Below, piece after piece: positions 21,614 to 30,976 of a stretch of DNA of 64,000 nt. Position numbers and translations under genes: made by a program. This DNA comes from Myxococcales bacterium. GTDB lineage: Bacteria > Myxococcota_A > Bradymonadia > UBA7976 > UBA1532. The DNA is taken from contig JACKDL010000012.1 in assembly GCA_020633555.1 (NCBI GenBank), positions 121,136 to 185,135 of the forward strand, read 5' to 3'. The notes beneath the pieces are model-generated. The model searched no databases. It saw only the letters and a program-made list of their open reading frames with translations, and was not told the origin of the DNA. The number at the start of each line of letters is the position of its first letter. Positions within the stretch are counted from its first letter, which is position 1.

Positions 21614-22954
21614 CTACTCGTCCTCCGCCTCGCTCAGGGCGCCCTCGTAATCCACCAAGGTCAGGTTGCCGGCGGGCGCGCCGGTGGTCACGGCCAGGCC
21701 GCCCAGGCCCAGCCGGGCGCCCAGGGCGTGGGCGGCGCGCAGTCTCGCCGCGGCGCGGGCTCGGTTCGGCTCGGGGGCGCGCAGCGCGTCCAGGCCCTTG
21801 CGGGTGCCCACGGCCACCAGGGCGCCGCACACCGCCTGGTGAACGGCGGGGTCGGGATCGGCGAGCTGGGTGATGAGCGCGAGCTCGTCCTGGGGATCGC
21901 CGGGGCCGAAGTGGGCCAGGGCGCGGCACACGGCCAGGGCCGCGTCGTCGTTGGCCAGGCCCAGCAGGGCGCGCAGGCGGGGGCGGGCGGTCCAGTCGCC
22001 GGCGGCCACCACCCGCTCGATGATCTCGGGGTGCAGGGGGCCGGGGGGCTCGCTCAGGATGGCGTGCCAGGTAGGGCGGGCCAGGGCTTGCGGGCCCTGA
22101 TCCAGGAGCTGCAGGGCGGCCCGGCGGTGGCCGGTGCTGTTGCGGGGCTCGCGGGCCAGATCGGCGGCAGCGTGCCAGGCGGGCTCGCTGCGCAGCATGG
22201 CGATGGCGTCCAGGCGCACGATGGGCGCGGCGTCGTCCAGGGCGTCGTGCAGGGCCCGCAGCACGTCGGGGTCGGCGGGGGCCTCGCTCACCAGCTCGCG
22301 CAGCAGCAGGCGGCGCTGGTCGGGGCGGGGCTCCTCCTTGAAGCGCAGCAGCAGGCGCTCCAGCAGGGTGCGCTCGTCGATGGCGATGCTGCGGGCCAGG
22401 AACAGGGCCCGGCTCATGCGGCGCTCGGCGGCCTCGAGGTCGCTGGGATCGGGGGTGGCGATGCTGACGGCCAGCGTGCCGTCGTACAGCTCCAGGAAGT
22501 CTTCGTCGGTGCTGGGCTGGAAGATCCGGGACAGCGCGCGCCGGGTGCGGGTGTCGCAGGCGGCGCGGGCGGCCAGCAGGTCGCCCTGGGCATACACCAG
22601 CCGGTCGAAGTCGGTGTCGCCGGTGAGGAACTGCACGGGGGCCTCGACCACGCCGTCGACCCCCTCGCGCAGCACCAACGTGAAGGGGTGGCGCAGGCGG
22701 TCATCGGGGCCGATGACCAGCACGGGCACCAGGGTGTCGTCGTACTTGCGCAGCTGCAGCGCGGCGGGCCACTGGCCGGCGTGCCAGCGGGCCTCGGGGC
22801 CTTGCTCGCCCTGGGTGAGCGGCGCCCGCATGCGGTAGGCCAGGTCGGCCACCAGCCGCTCGAAGGCCCGGCCCCGGCGGGCCCGCGCCTTGCGGGCGTA
22901 GACCACGGCCCCGGAGATGGCCAGGCCCACGAGCAGGGGACCCATCAGGGGCAC
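21614..22954 (-). CDS. Membrane-anchored HEAT-repeat-like protein with repeated C-terminal tail
   Basis: A 446-residue protein of no named family. Residues ~5-22 (GPLLVGLAISGAVVYARK) are a single membrane helix followed by a basic cluster, so the rest probably faces the cytoplasm. A ~180-residue alpha/beta region follows, then repeated helical pairs such as DPDVLRALHDALDDAAPIV, AALQLLDQGPQAL and DPAVHQAVCGALVAVG that read as HEAT-like repeats. The end (GAPAGNLTLVDYEGALSEAE) is the tail also found at 6175-6414. The next upstream gene (97 codons, same strand) ends one base before this start, so they are co-transcribed. A second Met three codons in is an alternative start. The helicase gene lies 226 bp downstream. 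Confidence 0.75.
   Translation of the reverse strand: MPLMGPLLVGLAISGAVVYARKARARRGRAFERLVADLAYRMRAPLTQGEQGPEARWHAGQWPAALQLRKYDDTLVPVLVIGPDDRLRHPFTLVLREGVDGVVEAPVQFLTGDTDFDRLVYAQGDLLAARAACDTRTRRALSRIFQPSTDEDFLELYDGTLAVSIATPDPSDLEAAERRMSRALFLARSIAIDERTLLERLLLRFKEEPRPDQRRLLLRELVSEAPADPDVLRALHDALDDAAPIVRLDAIAMLRSEPAWHAAADLAREPRNSTGHRRAALQLLDQGPQALARPTWHAILSEPPGPLHPEIIERVVAAGDWTARPRLRALLGLANDDAALAVCRALAHFGPGDPQDELALITQLADPDPAVHQAVCGALVAVGTRKGLDALRAPEPNRARAAARLRAAHALGARLGLGGLAVTTGAPAGNLTLVDYEGALSEAEDE
21625..21691. repeat. Direct repeat, right copy (67 bp) flanking the defence island
   Basis: Partner of 6201-6267 (61/67 identical, ungapped, same orientation). It lies within the 3' end of the HEAT-like gene and encodes GAPAGNLTLVDYEGALSEAE. 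The two copies are 15.4 kb apart. Confidence 0.8.
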
Positions 22955-22955
22955 G

Positions 22956-23249
22956 TCAGCGCCCCAGCCGGCCCGAGTTGAACAGGCAGCGCTCGAACTG
23001 GGCGGGGTTCAGGTACGCCCGCTGCGCCTTGCCGCCCGGGTGCCAGGCCAGGTCGTAGCAGCGGGCGGCGTAGCGGTCGGCCCAGGCGGCGCAGTCGGCG
23101 GCCGGGTGCTCGGCGGCGCAGGTGGCCTGGAACCGGGCGGTGTGCTCGCGCTTGCGGCTGAAGTGGCTCCACGCCGACCAGGCCCACAGGCCCGCGGCGA
23201 CGGCGGCCACGGCCACGAAGATCCAAGGGGACGGGTACACCTCGCGCAT
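22956..23249 (-). CDS. Small membrane-anchored protein, 97 residues
   Basis: No family recognised. The N terminus MREVYPSPWIFVAVAAVAAGLWAWSAW is one membrane helix near the start, followed by a basic HFSRKREH, so the body most likely lies in the cytoplasm or periplasm as a single-pass anchored domain. The soluble part has four Cys (TCAAEH, DCAAW, RCYDLAW, RCLFNSG) spaced for two disulfides, which favours the periplasm. It lies one base upstream of the HEAT-like gene and is divergent from a small Cys-rich lipoprotein gene only 6 bp away, so the two promoters must overlap each other's coding starts. Confidence 0.7.
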   Translation of the reverse strand: MREVYPSPWIFVAVAAVAAGLWAWSAWSHFSRKREHTARFQATCAAEHPAADCAAWADRYAARCYDLAWHPGGKAQRAYLNPAQFERCLFNSGRLGR

Positions 23250-23255
23250 GGGGCG

Positions 23256-23552
23256 ATGCTACCGTCCGTCCCCGTGACTTGGTACCGCCGAAACCCCGTG
23301 ATCGGGTTCGTGTTTGCCGCCGCGCTGGCGTTCGGTGTGGTGCGCCTGTCGGGCTGCATGGGCCACAGCTACCTGGGCTGCAGCACCGCGTGCCTGCGGG
23401 CCGAGCGGGCCTGCGAGGCGGCGCTGCTGAGCTGTGAGCCCCTGTGCGAGGCGCTGCCCGAGGCGGCCCACGGCCCCTTCGTGGAGTGCGTGAGCGCCGC
23501 GAAGGGCTGCGAAGCGATGCTCGCCTGCCTGGACGCCTTCGCCGCGCCGTAG
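23256..23552 (+). CDS. Small Cys-rich putative lipoprotein, 98 residues
   Basis: No family recognised. After a short start (MLPSVPVTWYRRNP) comes a hydrophobic stretch VIGFVFAAALAFGVVRLSGC that ends in a possible lipobox (LSGC). Eight further Cys follow in the ~60-residue mature part (LGCSTACLRAERAC, LLSCEPLC, VECVSAAKGCEAMLAC), spaced as in small disulfide-rich helical hairpins. The start may be the ATG at 23256 or the GTG at 23274. It is transcribed divergently from the 97-codon gene and converges on the esterase gene with 17 bp between stops. Probably an outer-membrane or periplasmic anchored domain. Confidence 0.65.
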   Translation: MLPSVPVTWYRRNPVIGFVFAAALAFGVVRLSGCMGHSYLGCSTACLRAERACEAALLSCEPLCEALPEAAHGPFVECVSAAKGCEAMLACLDAFAAP

Positions 23553-23569
23553 CCGCTGTGGCGGGGGAC

Positions 23570-25291
23570 TCAGCGGTCGCCCACCCGGTCCCAGAAGTCG
23601 CACTCGGCCTGCTTCAGCCCCGCCCCGGGGGCGATGCCGTCGCCCACCAGCAGCAGGTGCTCGTCGGTGGCCGGCCCGTAGGGCGGCCACGCCACGGCGC
23701 CGTCGGTGCGCGGGTCGCCGGCTTCGGCGAAGGCGGTCCAGTACCCGCCGACGGCCTCGGCCAGGGCCGCTTCGGCGGGGCTGGGTTGGTAGCCGGCCAG
23801 GCGCAGGTTGTCCCACACGAAGAACAGCTCGATGCCGTGGTAGGCGCCGAAGCCGCGGAGGGCGGCGGACTGCGTGAGGGGCTGGGCGAAGTGGTACAGG
23901 AACGTGGGATCGCCGGCGGCCGCCGCGGCGCGGGCGGCGGCGCGGGCGGTGCACACGAACTGCGCGTCGCTGGCGAGCTGCACGTAGGCGTCGCGGGGGC
24001 TGTCGTAGGCGTCGGCGGGGTACAGGGCCAGGGCCGCGTCAGCCACGGGGCCCAGGGCGGCGCGCACGGCGGCTTCGTAGGCGGCGGCGGTGCGCAGGGG
24101 CGGCGCGAAGCGGGCGATCTCGTGGGCGTTGGCGCCCACGATGAAGGGACCGGGGTTGTGGTCGCCGGCGGCGATCACGTCCACGGGCTGCCCGGTCAGC
24201 GTGTGCCCGTCCACGTGGGGTTGCAGGGCGCTGGAGCCCCCGCCGGCCAGGTCGATGACCGGGGGGCGCGCCGTCCACAGGGTCTCGGCGGGCAGTTCCC
24301 GCAGGCAGGCGGCCACGTCGGGGGCGGCAGCACAGCCGGCCGCCTCGATCTGGGCCAGGCTGTCGGCCTCCACCCGGTCGCGGGCCGGCACGACGCAGGC
24401 GCCGCTCTGCATGATGGCGCGGTGGAACAGGCCGCGGGCCAGGGGGCTGGCCTTCAGCACGCACACGTTCCGGCCGCCGGCCGACTCGCCGAAGATCGTC
24501 ACGTGGTCGGGGTCGCCGCCGAAGGCGCCGATGTTGGCGCGCACCCACTGCAACGCCGCGATCTGGTCCAGGGTGCCCAGGTTGCCAGACCGGCCCTCGG
24601 CGTCGGCCAGGGCCGGGTGCACCAGCCACGCCAGCGGGCCCAGCCGGTACTGCAGGGTGACCACCACCACCCCGTGCTTCGCCGCCAGGGCCTGGCCGTC
24701 GTACAGCACCTGATCGCCGAAGCCCACGACGGCGCTGCCCTGCACGTTGCCGCCGCCGTGGATGAACACCATCACCGGCCGCTGCGCCGCGCCGTCGGGC
24801 AGCGCGGGGCGCCACACGTTCAGGGTCAGGCAGTCCTCGGCGCCCTTCACCGCCGCGTCGCCGTCGAGCTGCATGCACTCGGGCCCGAAGGTGTCGGCGG
24901 CGAGGACCTGGGCCCGGCAGGCGGGGGGCGCCGGCGGCGCGAAGCGCAGGGGGCCGGTGGGCGGGGCGGCGAAGGGGATGCCGCGGAACACGGCGGGCCG
25001 CACCGCGCCGTCGGCCGGGCCCAAGGCCTCGCCGCGCACCAGGCCCTGGGCGGTGGGCACGTCCAGGTCGTCGGCGGGTTCGCCGGGCGCGCAGGGTTCG
25101 CCCATGCCTTGGTCGGCCTCAGCCCCGTCGAGGGCGCCGCCATCGCTGGGTGTGGCGTCGGCGGGGGCGCCGTCGGCGGCCACGTCGGCGTCGAGGGGGG
25201 GACCGGCGTCCAGGGGGGGATCGGCGGTGGCGCCGTCGTCACAGCCGAAGGCGGCCAACGCCGCCAGCGCGAGGAGTCGCCCGATGCGCAT
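23570..25291 (-). CDS. Type B carboxylesterase lipoprotein
   Basis: An alpha/beta hydrolase that cleaves carboxylic esters at the cell surface or in the periplasm; the substrate is unknown. A lipoprotein signal (MRIGRLLALAALAAFGC, mature Cys ~17) is followed by ~50 residues of Asp/Ala/Pro tether. The catalytic domain begins TAQGLVRGEALG and carries the type B signature EDCLTLNVW, the oxyanion-hole loop FIHGGG and the nucleophile elbow GESAGG. The catalytic His is likely in FGAYHGIELFF. The length of 573 residues is normal. I prefer the ATG at 25291 to that at 25300, because the AAAGA ahead is spaced correctly only for the former. Fumarase lies upstream on the same strand, 86 bp away. Confidence 0.92.
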   Translation of the reverse strand: MRIGRLLALAALAAFGCDDGATADPPLDAGPPLDADVAADGAPADATPSDGGALDGAEADQGMGEPCAPGEPADDLDVPTAQGLVRGEALGPADGAVRPAVFRGIPFAAPPTGPLRFAPPAPPACRAQVLAADTFGPECMQLDGDAAVKGAEDCLTLNVWRPALPDGAAQRPVMVFIHGGGNVQGSAVVGFGDQVLYDGQALAAKHGVVVVTLQYRLGPLAWLVHPALADAEGRSGNLGTLDQIAALQWVRANIGAFGGDPDHVTIFGESAGGRNVCVLKASPLARGLFHRAIMQSGACVVPARDRVEADSLAQIEAAGCAAAPDVAACLRELPAETLWTARPPVIDLAGGGSSALQPHVDGHTLTGQPVDVIAAGDHNPGPFIVGANAHEIARFAPPLRTAAAYEAAVRAALGPVADAALALYPADAYDSPRDAYVQLASDAQFVCTARAAARAAAAAGDPTFLYHFAQPLTQSAALRGFGAYHGIELFFVWDNLRLAGYQPSPAEAALAEAVGGYWTAFAEAGDPRTDGAVAWPPYGPATDEHLLLVGDGIAPGAGLKQAECDFWDRVGDR

Positions 25292-25377
25292 GGGATTCAT
25301 TCTTTGGGTCGGGGCAGGATGGCCCATGGACCCTCGGGCCGCCCCCCGAGGGAAAAGGGAAGTGGCGCGGGTGGGCC

Positions 25378-27027
<1,650 letters not shown>

Positions 27028-27118
27028 GGTCGCGCTCCTCGCATGGGGCCGCAGAAAGCGGCGGGAGGATACCCCGGACGGGAACGGCGCGCGAGGGGTG
27101 GGCGGGCCGAGGGCCGTC

Positions 27119-27655
27119 TCAGCGGCGCAGGGCCGCCACGTCGAGGATCAGGCCCGGGAGGGCGCGGCTGGCGAGGGTGTCCGTGTGCTCGGTGGCGGTC
27201 TGCAGGCCGTCGCCCGACCAGCACTCCACCACGCCCGTGGGCTCCACGCACCAGTACTCGGCCACGCCCGCGGCGGCGTAGAGCATGCGCTTGTGGCCCC
27301 GCTCGAACGCGCCGTCGGCCTCCAGGACCTCGAGACACAGCTTGGGGACCTGCCGGATGGGGCCCACCTCGTCCACGGGCAGCCGGCCCTCGAGCACGAA
27401 CAGGTCAGGTTGCAGGATGTTCTGGCTGCCGAAGCAGACGTCCAGAGGGCTGAGGCCCACGGCGAAGGCCGCGTTGGATTGGTTGGCCCAGCCAAACACC
27501 TGCAACAACAGCTCGCTCAGCAGGTGCTGGTGGCGGGCCGACGACGAACCGCCGAACCGCACGGTCCCCTCGACAAGCTCCACCCGCTGGTTGGTCTCCG
27601 GCAGCGCGAGGTACTCGGCCTCGGTCAGCGTCAGGCCGTGGTGCTCACCAGCCAT
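27119..27655 (-). CDS. Uma2-family protein (DUF820, PD-(D/E)xK nuclease fold)
   Basis: A 178-residue member of the Uma2/DUF820 family, common in Cyanobacteria and Myxococcota, with a restriction-endonuclease-like fold and mostly unknown function. Signatures are LTEAEYLALPETNQRVELVEGTV at the N terminus, the strand QPDLFVLEG supplying the active-site Asp, LCLEVLEAD with the Glu-x-Leu pair, and KRMLYAAAGVAEYWCVEP. The start overlaps the end of the short-chain dehydrogenase gene by 11 bases, so the two are likely co-transcribed. No partner or target is evident. It may be of mobile origin. Confidence 0.88.
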   Translation of the reverse strand: MAGEHHGLTLTEAEYLALPETNQRVELVEGTVRFGGSSSARHQHLLSELLLQVFGWANQSNAAFAVGLSPLDVCFGSQNILQPDLFVLEGRLPVDEVGPIRQVPKLCLEVLEADGAFERGHKRMLYAAAGVAEYWCVEPTGVVECWSGDGLQTATEHTDTLASRALPGLILDVAALRR

Positions 27656-28358
27656 GGGGCGATCCGTCGTGGTCGTAGAAGCCGCCGGTGGCCTCCAGGT
27701 CGAAGCCCGCGATGGCGTCCAGCATGCCGGCGCTGGAGGCCGCGGGGGTCAGGGGCGCCTTGCCGCCGCCCATGTCGGTCTGCACCCAGCCGGGGTTGAA
27801 CAGGTACACGCCCACGCCGCGGGGCTTCAGGTCGAAGGCCAGGGCGCGGCCCAGCATGTTCAGGGTGGTCTTGCTCGCGCAGTAGCCGTAGTTGCCGCCG
27901 GTGGTCTTGCCGCCGATGGACCCCAGCCACGAGGACACCAGCAGCACCTTGCCCCCCGCGGCGGCCAGGGGCTCCACCAGGGCCTGGGTGATGAGCAGCG
28001 GGGCCACGGCGTTCACCTCGACCATCTTCAAGATGCCCGTGGGCTCCAGGCTGCCCAGGCGCACGTTGCGCTGGGGGCCGGGGAAGGCCGCGCTGTTGAT
28101 GCCGGCGTTGTTCACCAGCAGATCCAGGCCGCCGCGCTTGGTGAGCTGCAGGCGCAGCTCCTCCAGCCCCTCGGGGCGCGTCACGTCCAGGGGCAGGGCG
28201 GTGACGGCGCCGGGGTGCTCGGCCATGAGCGCCTGCAGGCCCTCGGCGGTCTCGGGGCGGCGGGCCGTGGCGAAGACGTGGTAGCCCCGGTCCACGAGGT
28301 GGCGGGTGAAGGCGAGGCCCAGCCCGCGGCTGGCTCCGGTGACGGCGGCGATGGGCAT
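27645..28358 (-). CDS. Short-chain dehydrogenase/reductase
   Basis: A 237-residue classical SDR oxidoreductase using NAD(P)H in the cytoplasm. The cofactor motif TGASRGLG is at residues ~7-14, with TARRPE placing an Arg after beta-2 (a preference for NADPH is likely). NNAG is the structural motif, and the catalytic Ser and Tyr-x-x-x-Lys are in VSSWLG and YGYCASK. The C-terminal substrate loop reads NPGWVQTDMGG. The substrate cannot be read from the sequence. It overlaps the Uma2 gene downstream by 11 bases and is preceded by the MORN-like gene 27 bp away on the same strand. Confidence 0.93.
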   Translation of the reverse strand: MPIAAVTGASRGLGLAFTRHLVDRGYHVFATARRPETAEGLQALMAEHPGAVTALPLDVTRPEGLEELRLQLTKRGGLDLLVNNAGINSAAFPGPQRNVRLGSLEPTGILKMVEVNAVAPLLITQALVEPLAAAGGKVLLVSSWLGSIGGKTTGGNYGYCASKTTLNMLGRALAFDLKPRGVGVYLFNPGWVQTDMGGGKAPLTPAASSAGMLDAIAGFDLEATGGFYDHDGSPHGW

Positions 28359-28385
28359 GGGCGAGCCTCTTCGGCGGGATTCAGA

Positions 28386-29141
28386 TCAGCGGAACAGGGC
28401 CAGCCAGGCGGCGTCGGCGGCGGCCAGGTAGGCCTTCAGGTCGAAGGTGTCGGCCAGCGCCGCGGCGCGGGCGCGGGCCTCGGCCAAGGCCGGCGGGATG
28501 GTCCGCCGGTTGCTGTCGTCGCTGGCCTTGTAGGGCGGCAGCGTGGGATCGGCGGCGCAGGCGGCGGCGTACTCCGCGCGATCCACCGGCTCGTCCTCCA
28601 CATAGAACTGCGGAAAGTCGGGCTCCAGGGCGCCCTTCTCGGTCCAGCGGCGGTGGGGGCCGTGCTTCAGGCCGCCCACGTAGTGCTCCTCTTCGTACGG
28701 CGCGCAGGGATCGCCCCAGCGCACGGCGCCGTGCTGGGCGCCGTCCACGATGGGGTGCACCTCGTCGTCCCACAGGTCCAGGCCGGTGCCGTGCTCGAAG
28801 CGCGCCACCGACACCGGGCGGCCTTGGGGATCCAGCAGGTAGCTGTCGCCGTGCCACTCGCCGTGCTGCCACTCGGCGGTCCAGCGCACGGTGGGCCCGG
28901 TGGGGCCGTCGCGGCGCTCGCGCTCGACGCCGTGGGGCTCGCCCTCGGCGTCGAAGTACACCTCGTGCTCGGGTAGGCCGGGGCCGCCGTACAGGAAGCT
29001 GGCGATGGTGATCTCGCCCAGGCGCACAGCGGCGCGGGCGCCGTCCTCGGCGAGCTCCCATGCGACCTCGGCGCCGGGGGGGAGCGCGGTGGGGATCCGG
29101 AAGCGATCGGTGAGATCGGCGCTGGGCTTGGGGGCGGTCAT
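28386..29141 (-). CDS. MORN-like repeat protein, 251 residues
   Basis: No exact family, but the middle holds repeated Gly/His-containing strand pairs of MORN/YwqK type: VYFDAEGEPHGVERER, AEWQHGEWHGDSYLLDPQGRPV, VDGAQHGAVRWGD and HYVGGLKHGPHRRWTEKG. Such repeats form beta-ladders and occur in lipid- or protein-binding modules and in antitoxin-like proteins. The C-terminal ~70 residues are helical and Ala-rich. There is no signal peptide, so it is probably cytoplasmic. It is one of four minus-strand genes (28386-30938) with spacings of 2 to 38 bases downstream of the 1627-codon protein and may belong to that operon. Confidence 0.7.
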   Translation of the reverse strand: MTAPKPSADLTDRFRIPTALPPGAEVAWELAEDGARAAVRLGEITIASFLYGGPGLPEHEVYFDAEGEPHGVERERRDGPTGPTVRWTAEWQHGEWHGDSYLLDPQGRPVSVARFEHGTGLDLWDDEVHPIVDGAQHGAVRWGDPCAPYEEEHYVGGLKHGPHRRWTEKGALEPDFPQFYVEDEPVDRAEYAAACAADPTLPPYKASDDSNRRTIPPALAEARARAAALADTFDLKAYLAAADAAWLALFR

Positions 29142-29172
29142 GGCGGTGGCCTCGGGCGGTGGGGAGCCAGGC

Positions 29173-30261
29173 TCAGTGGCGGGTCTGTTCGCTCAGCAGC
29201 TTCTGCGACAGCGCCTCGAAGCCCTCGTTGCCCAGATCGGCGCGCAGGCGGTCGATCAGGGGCAGGATGGGGGCGGCGGCGTCGTCGCCCAGGCTGCGCT
29301 TCAGGGTGCCGTAGATGGCCAGGAGCTGCCGGTAGATGGCCTCGTGGCGGCCCAGGATCCGGTGCAGGTGGGTGGTGACGCCGATCCACTCGACGTAGCG
29401 GCGGTGGTCGTCGGCGCGGGCGGCGGCGATGGCGCCGGCCTGCGCCTCGGCCAGCGCACCGTCCTCGTCGCCCTGGGCCAGCCGGGCCAGGGCCACCGCG
29501 CCCACCACCTGATCGAAGGGCGCGCTGCCCTCGGGGGCCAGGGCGCGGGCGCGCTCGAAGGCCGCCATGGCGCCGGCCCCGTCGTGGGCGCCCAGGCGGC
29601 AGCGGCCCAGGTACAGCAGGGCCTCGGCCTGGTCGATGGGGGCCTCGTGGTGCTCGCACAGCGCCACCTCGGCGGCGAACTGTTCAGCGGCGCCGGCGAA
29701 GTCCAGCCGGGCGTGGCGGGCCAGGCCCAGCAGACGCTGGGCCCGCCACAGGTCGTCCACCCGGCGGAACGCGCCCGCCTGGTGGAGGCGGCCCGCCAGC
29801 AGGTCGAGGATGGGCCGGAAGCGGGCCTGGGCCCAGGCAGCCTCGGCCTCCACCAGGCGCACGCGGGTCTCCAGGGCCTCGCGGTCCTCGGGCGCCGCCT
29901 GGGCCAGAGCGGCGCGGGCGGTGGCCAGCGTGGGCGCCAGATCGGCGTGGCGGTCGTGGCGCAGGCGCAGGCGGGCGGTGAGGGTGGCGTGGGCCACCCG
30001 ATCGGTGGGGCGGCCCGCGTCGAGGCGCTCGCCCGCCACCGTCAGCCAGGTGCCGGCGCGATCCAGAGTGCCCGCCTGCAGCAGCCCCTCGGCCAGACGC
30101 AGCGCCAGGCGCAGCACCCAGGGCTCGGGCAGGCGCTCGGGGTCGAGCTGAGTGGCCACCGCCAGGGGCTCGGTGATCCGGGCGTGGGCGTAGCCCAGGG
30201 CGGGCTCGGCTTCGGCCTCGAGGATCAGCGCGACGGCGGGGTGGGCCTGTGCCTCGGCCAT
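29173..30261 (-). CDS. TPR-like helical repeat protein, 362 residues
   Basis: A repeat protein with TPR-type helical hairpins, for example AEALLYLGRCRLGAHDGAGAMAAFERARALAPEG and the preceding ~40-residue periods from residue 60 on. The C terminus reads LLAIYGTLKRSLGDDAAAPILPLIDRLRADLG. TPR domains are protein-binding scaffolds, and there is no signal or membrane segment. I took the ATG at 30261 because it lies 2 bases after the stop of the preceding gene; the longer open frame upstream is antisense to unrelated coding. With the YbjN-like gene and the 1627-codon protein it may form a unit in which it acts as chaperone or scaffold; that is a guess from position. Confidence 0.75.
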   Translation of the reverse strand: MAEAQAHPAVALILEAEAEPALGYAHARITEPLAVATQLDPERLPEPWVLRLALRLAEGLLQAGTLDRAGTWLTVAGERLDAGRPTDRVAHATLTARLRLRHDRHADLAPTLATARAALAQAAPEDREALETRVRLVEAEAAWAQARFRPILDLLAGRLHQAGAFRRVDDLWRAQRLLGLARHARLDFAGAAEQFAAEVALCEHHEAPIDQAEALLYLGRCRLGAHDGAGAMAAFERARALAPEGSAPFDQVVGAVALARLAQGDEDGALAEAQAGAIAAARADDHRRYVEWIGVTTHLHRILGRHEAIYRQLLAIYGTLKRSLGDDAAAPILPLIDRLRADLGNEGFEALSQKLLSEQTRH

Positions 30262-30263
30262 GC

Positions 30264-30938
30264 TCAGCCCCCGATCAGCTCGAGGATCGCGGCGGCGCAG
30301 GCCTCGCGCTCCACGGCGTCCACGGGGGACCGCTTCGCGGCCCGCTCCAGCAGCGCCATGAGGCGGGGGCGATCGGCCTCGATGAGCCCGGCCCCCTCGG
30401 CCTGGGCGGTGTCGATGACGTGGCGCACGAAGGCCAGCGCGGGATCGGCCCCGGCCCCCACGGCGGTGACCAGGGGGCCCAGGGTGTCCACTTGCTCCAG
30501 GGCCTGCACCAACGGCGCGAACAACGCGGCGTCGCCCAGGTGGGCGCCCGCGGGCCAGAGCTGTTCGGTGCGCACCCGGTAGCCGGGGCCGTCGGGGTCC
30601 AGCTCCAGGCGAGCCATGCCCAGCTCGGGCGCCAGCAGGGTCAGCAGCTCGTACAGCGCCGGCAGGCGGCTGGGGCTGGGTGCGGCCACAGGGAGCTGCC
30701 ACACGAAGTGCAGCCAGATCATGGCCTCGTCGGGGGCGCTCGCGCTGGGGCGGTCGTCGTCGGGATCGGTGGCCTGGACGTCTTCGGCCGACAGCACGCC
30801 CACCGTGGGGCCGGCGGCGGCGTCGCCGAAGACCACCACGCCGTCGCCGGCGGGCTCCCAGCCGATGCCGCGATCCGTGAGCAGGCGCTGGTAGCGGGCC
30901 AGCAGGGTGGCGGCGTCGGTCAGCGGGGTCGGGGCCAT
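30264..30938 (-). CDS. YbjN/secretion-chaperone-like protein, 224 residues
   Basis: A cytoplasmic alpha/beta protein. The middle (RLPALYELLTLLAPELGMARLELDPDG...YRVRTEQLWPAGAHLGDAAL...LVQALEQVDTLGPLVTAV) has the strand-helix pattern of YbjN-type and type III secretion chaperone-like folds: short helix, beta-hairpin, then long helix. Such folds bind partner proteins before export. It lies 38 bp downstream of the 1627-codon protein and 2 bp before the TPR gene, so a chaperone role for the large protein is a reasonable hypothesis. The fold call is from pattern only, without an alignment. Confidence 0.5.
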   Translation of the reverse strand: MAPTPLTDAATLLARYQRLLTDRGIGWEPAGDGVVVFGDAAAGPTVGVLSAEDVQATDPDDDRPSASAPDEAMIWLHFVWQLPVAAPSPSRLPALYELLTLLAPELGMARLELDPDGPGYRVRTEQLWPAGAHLGDAALFAPLVQALEQVDTLGPLVTAVGAGADPALAFVRHVIDTAQAEGAGLIEADRPRLMALLERAAKRSPVDAVEREACAAAILELIGG

Positions 30939-30976
30939 GGGTGCCTCGGGGATTGGGGTAGGGGGGCGCCGGGGGA

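Noticed and set aside
6175..21691. Transposon or prophage carrying the island
   Set aside because: No transposase, integrase, phage structural gene or tRNA attachment site was seen; only the direct repeats support mobility.
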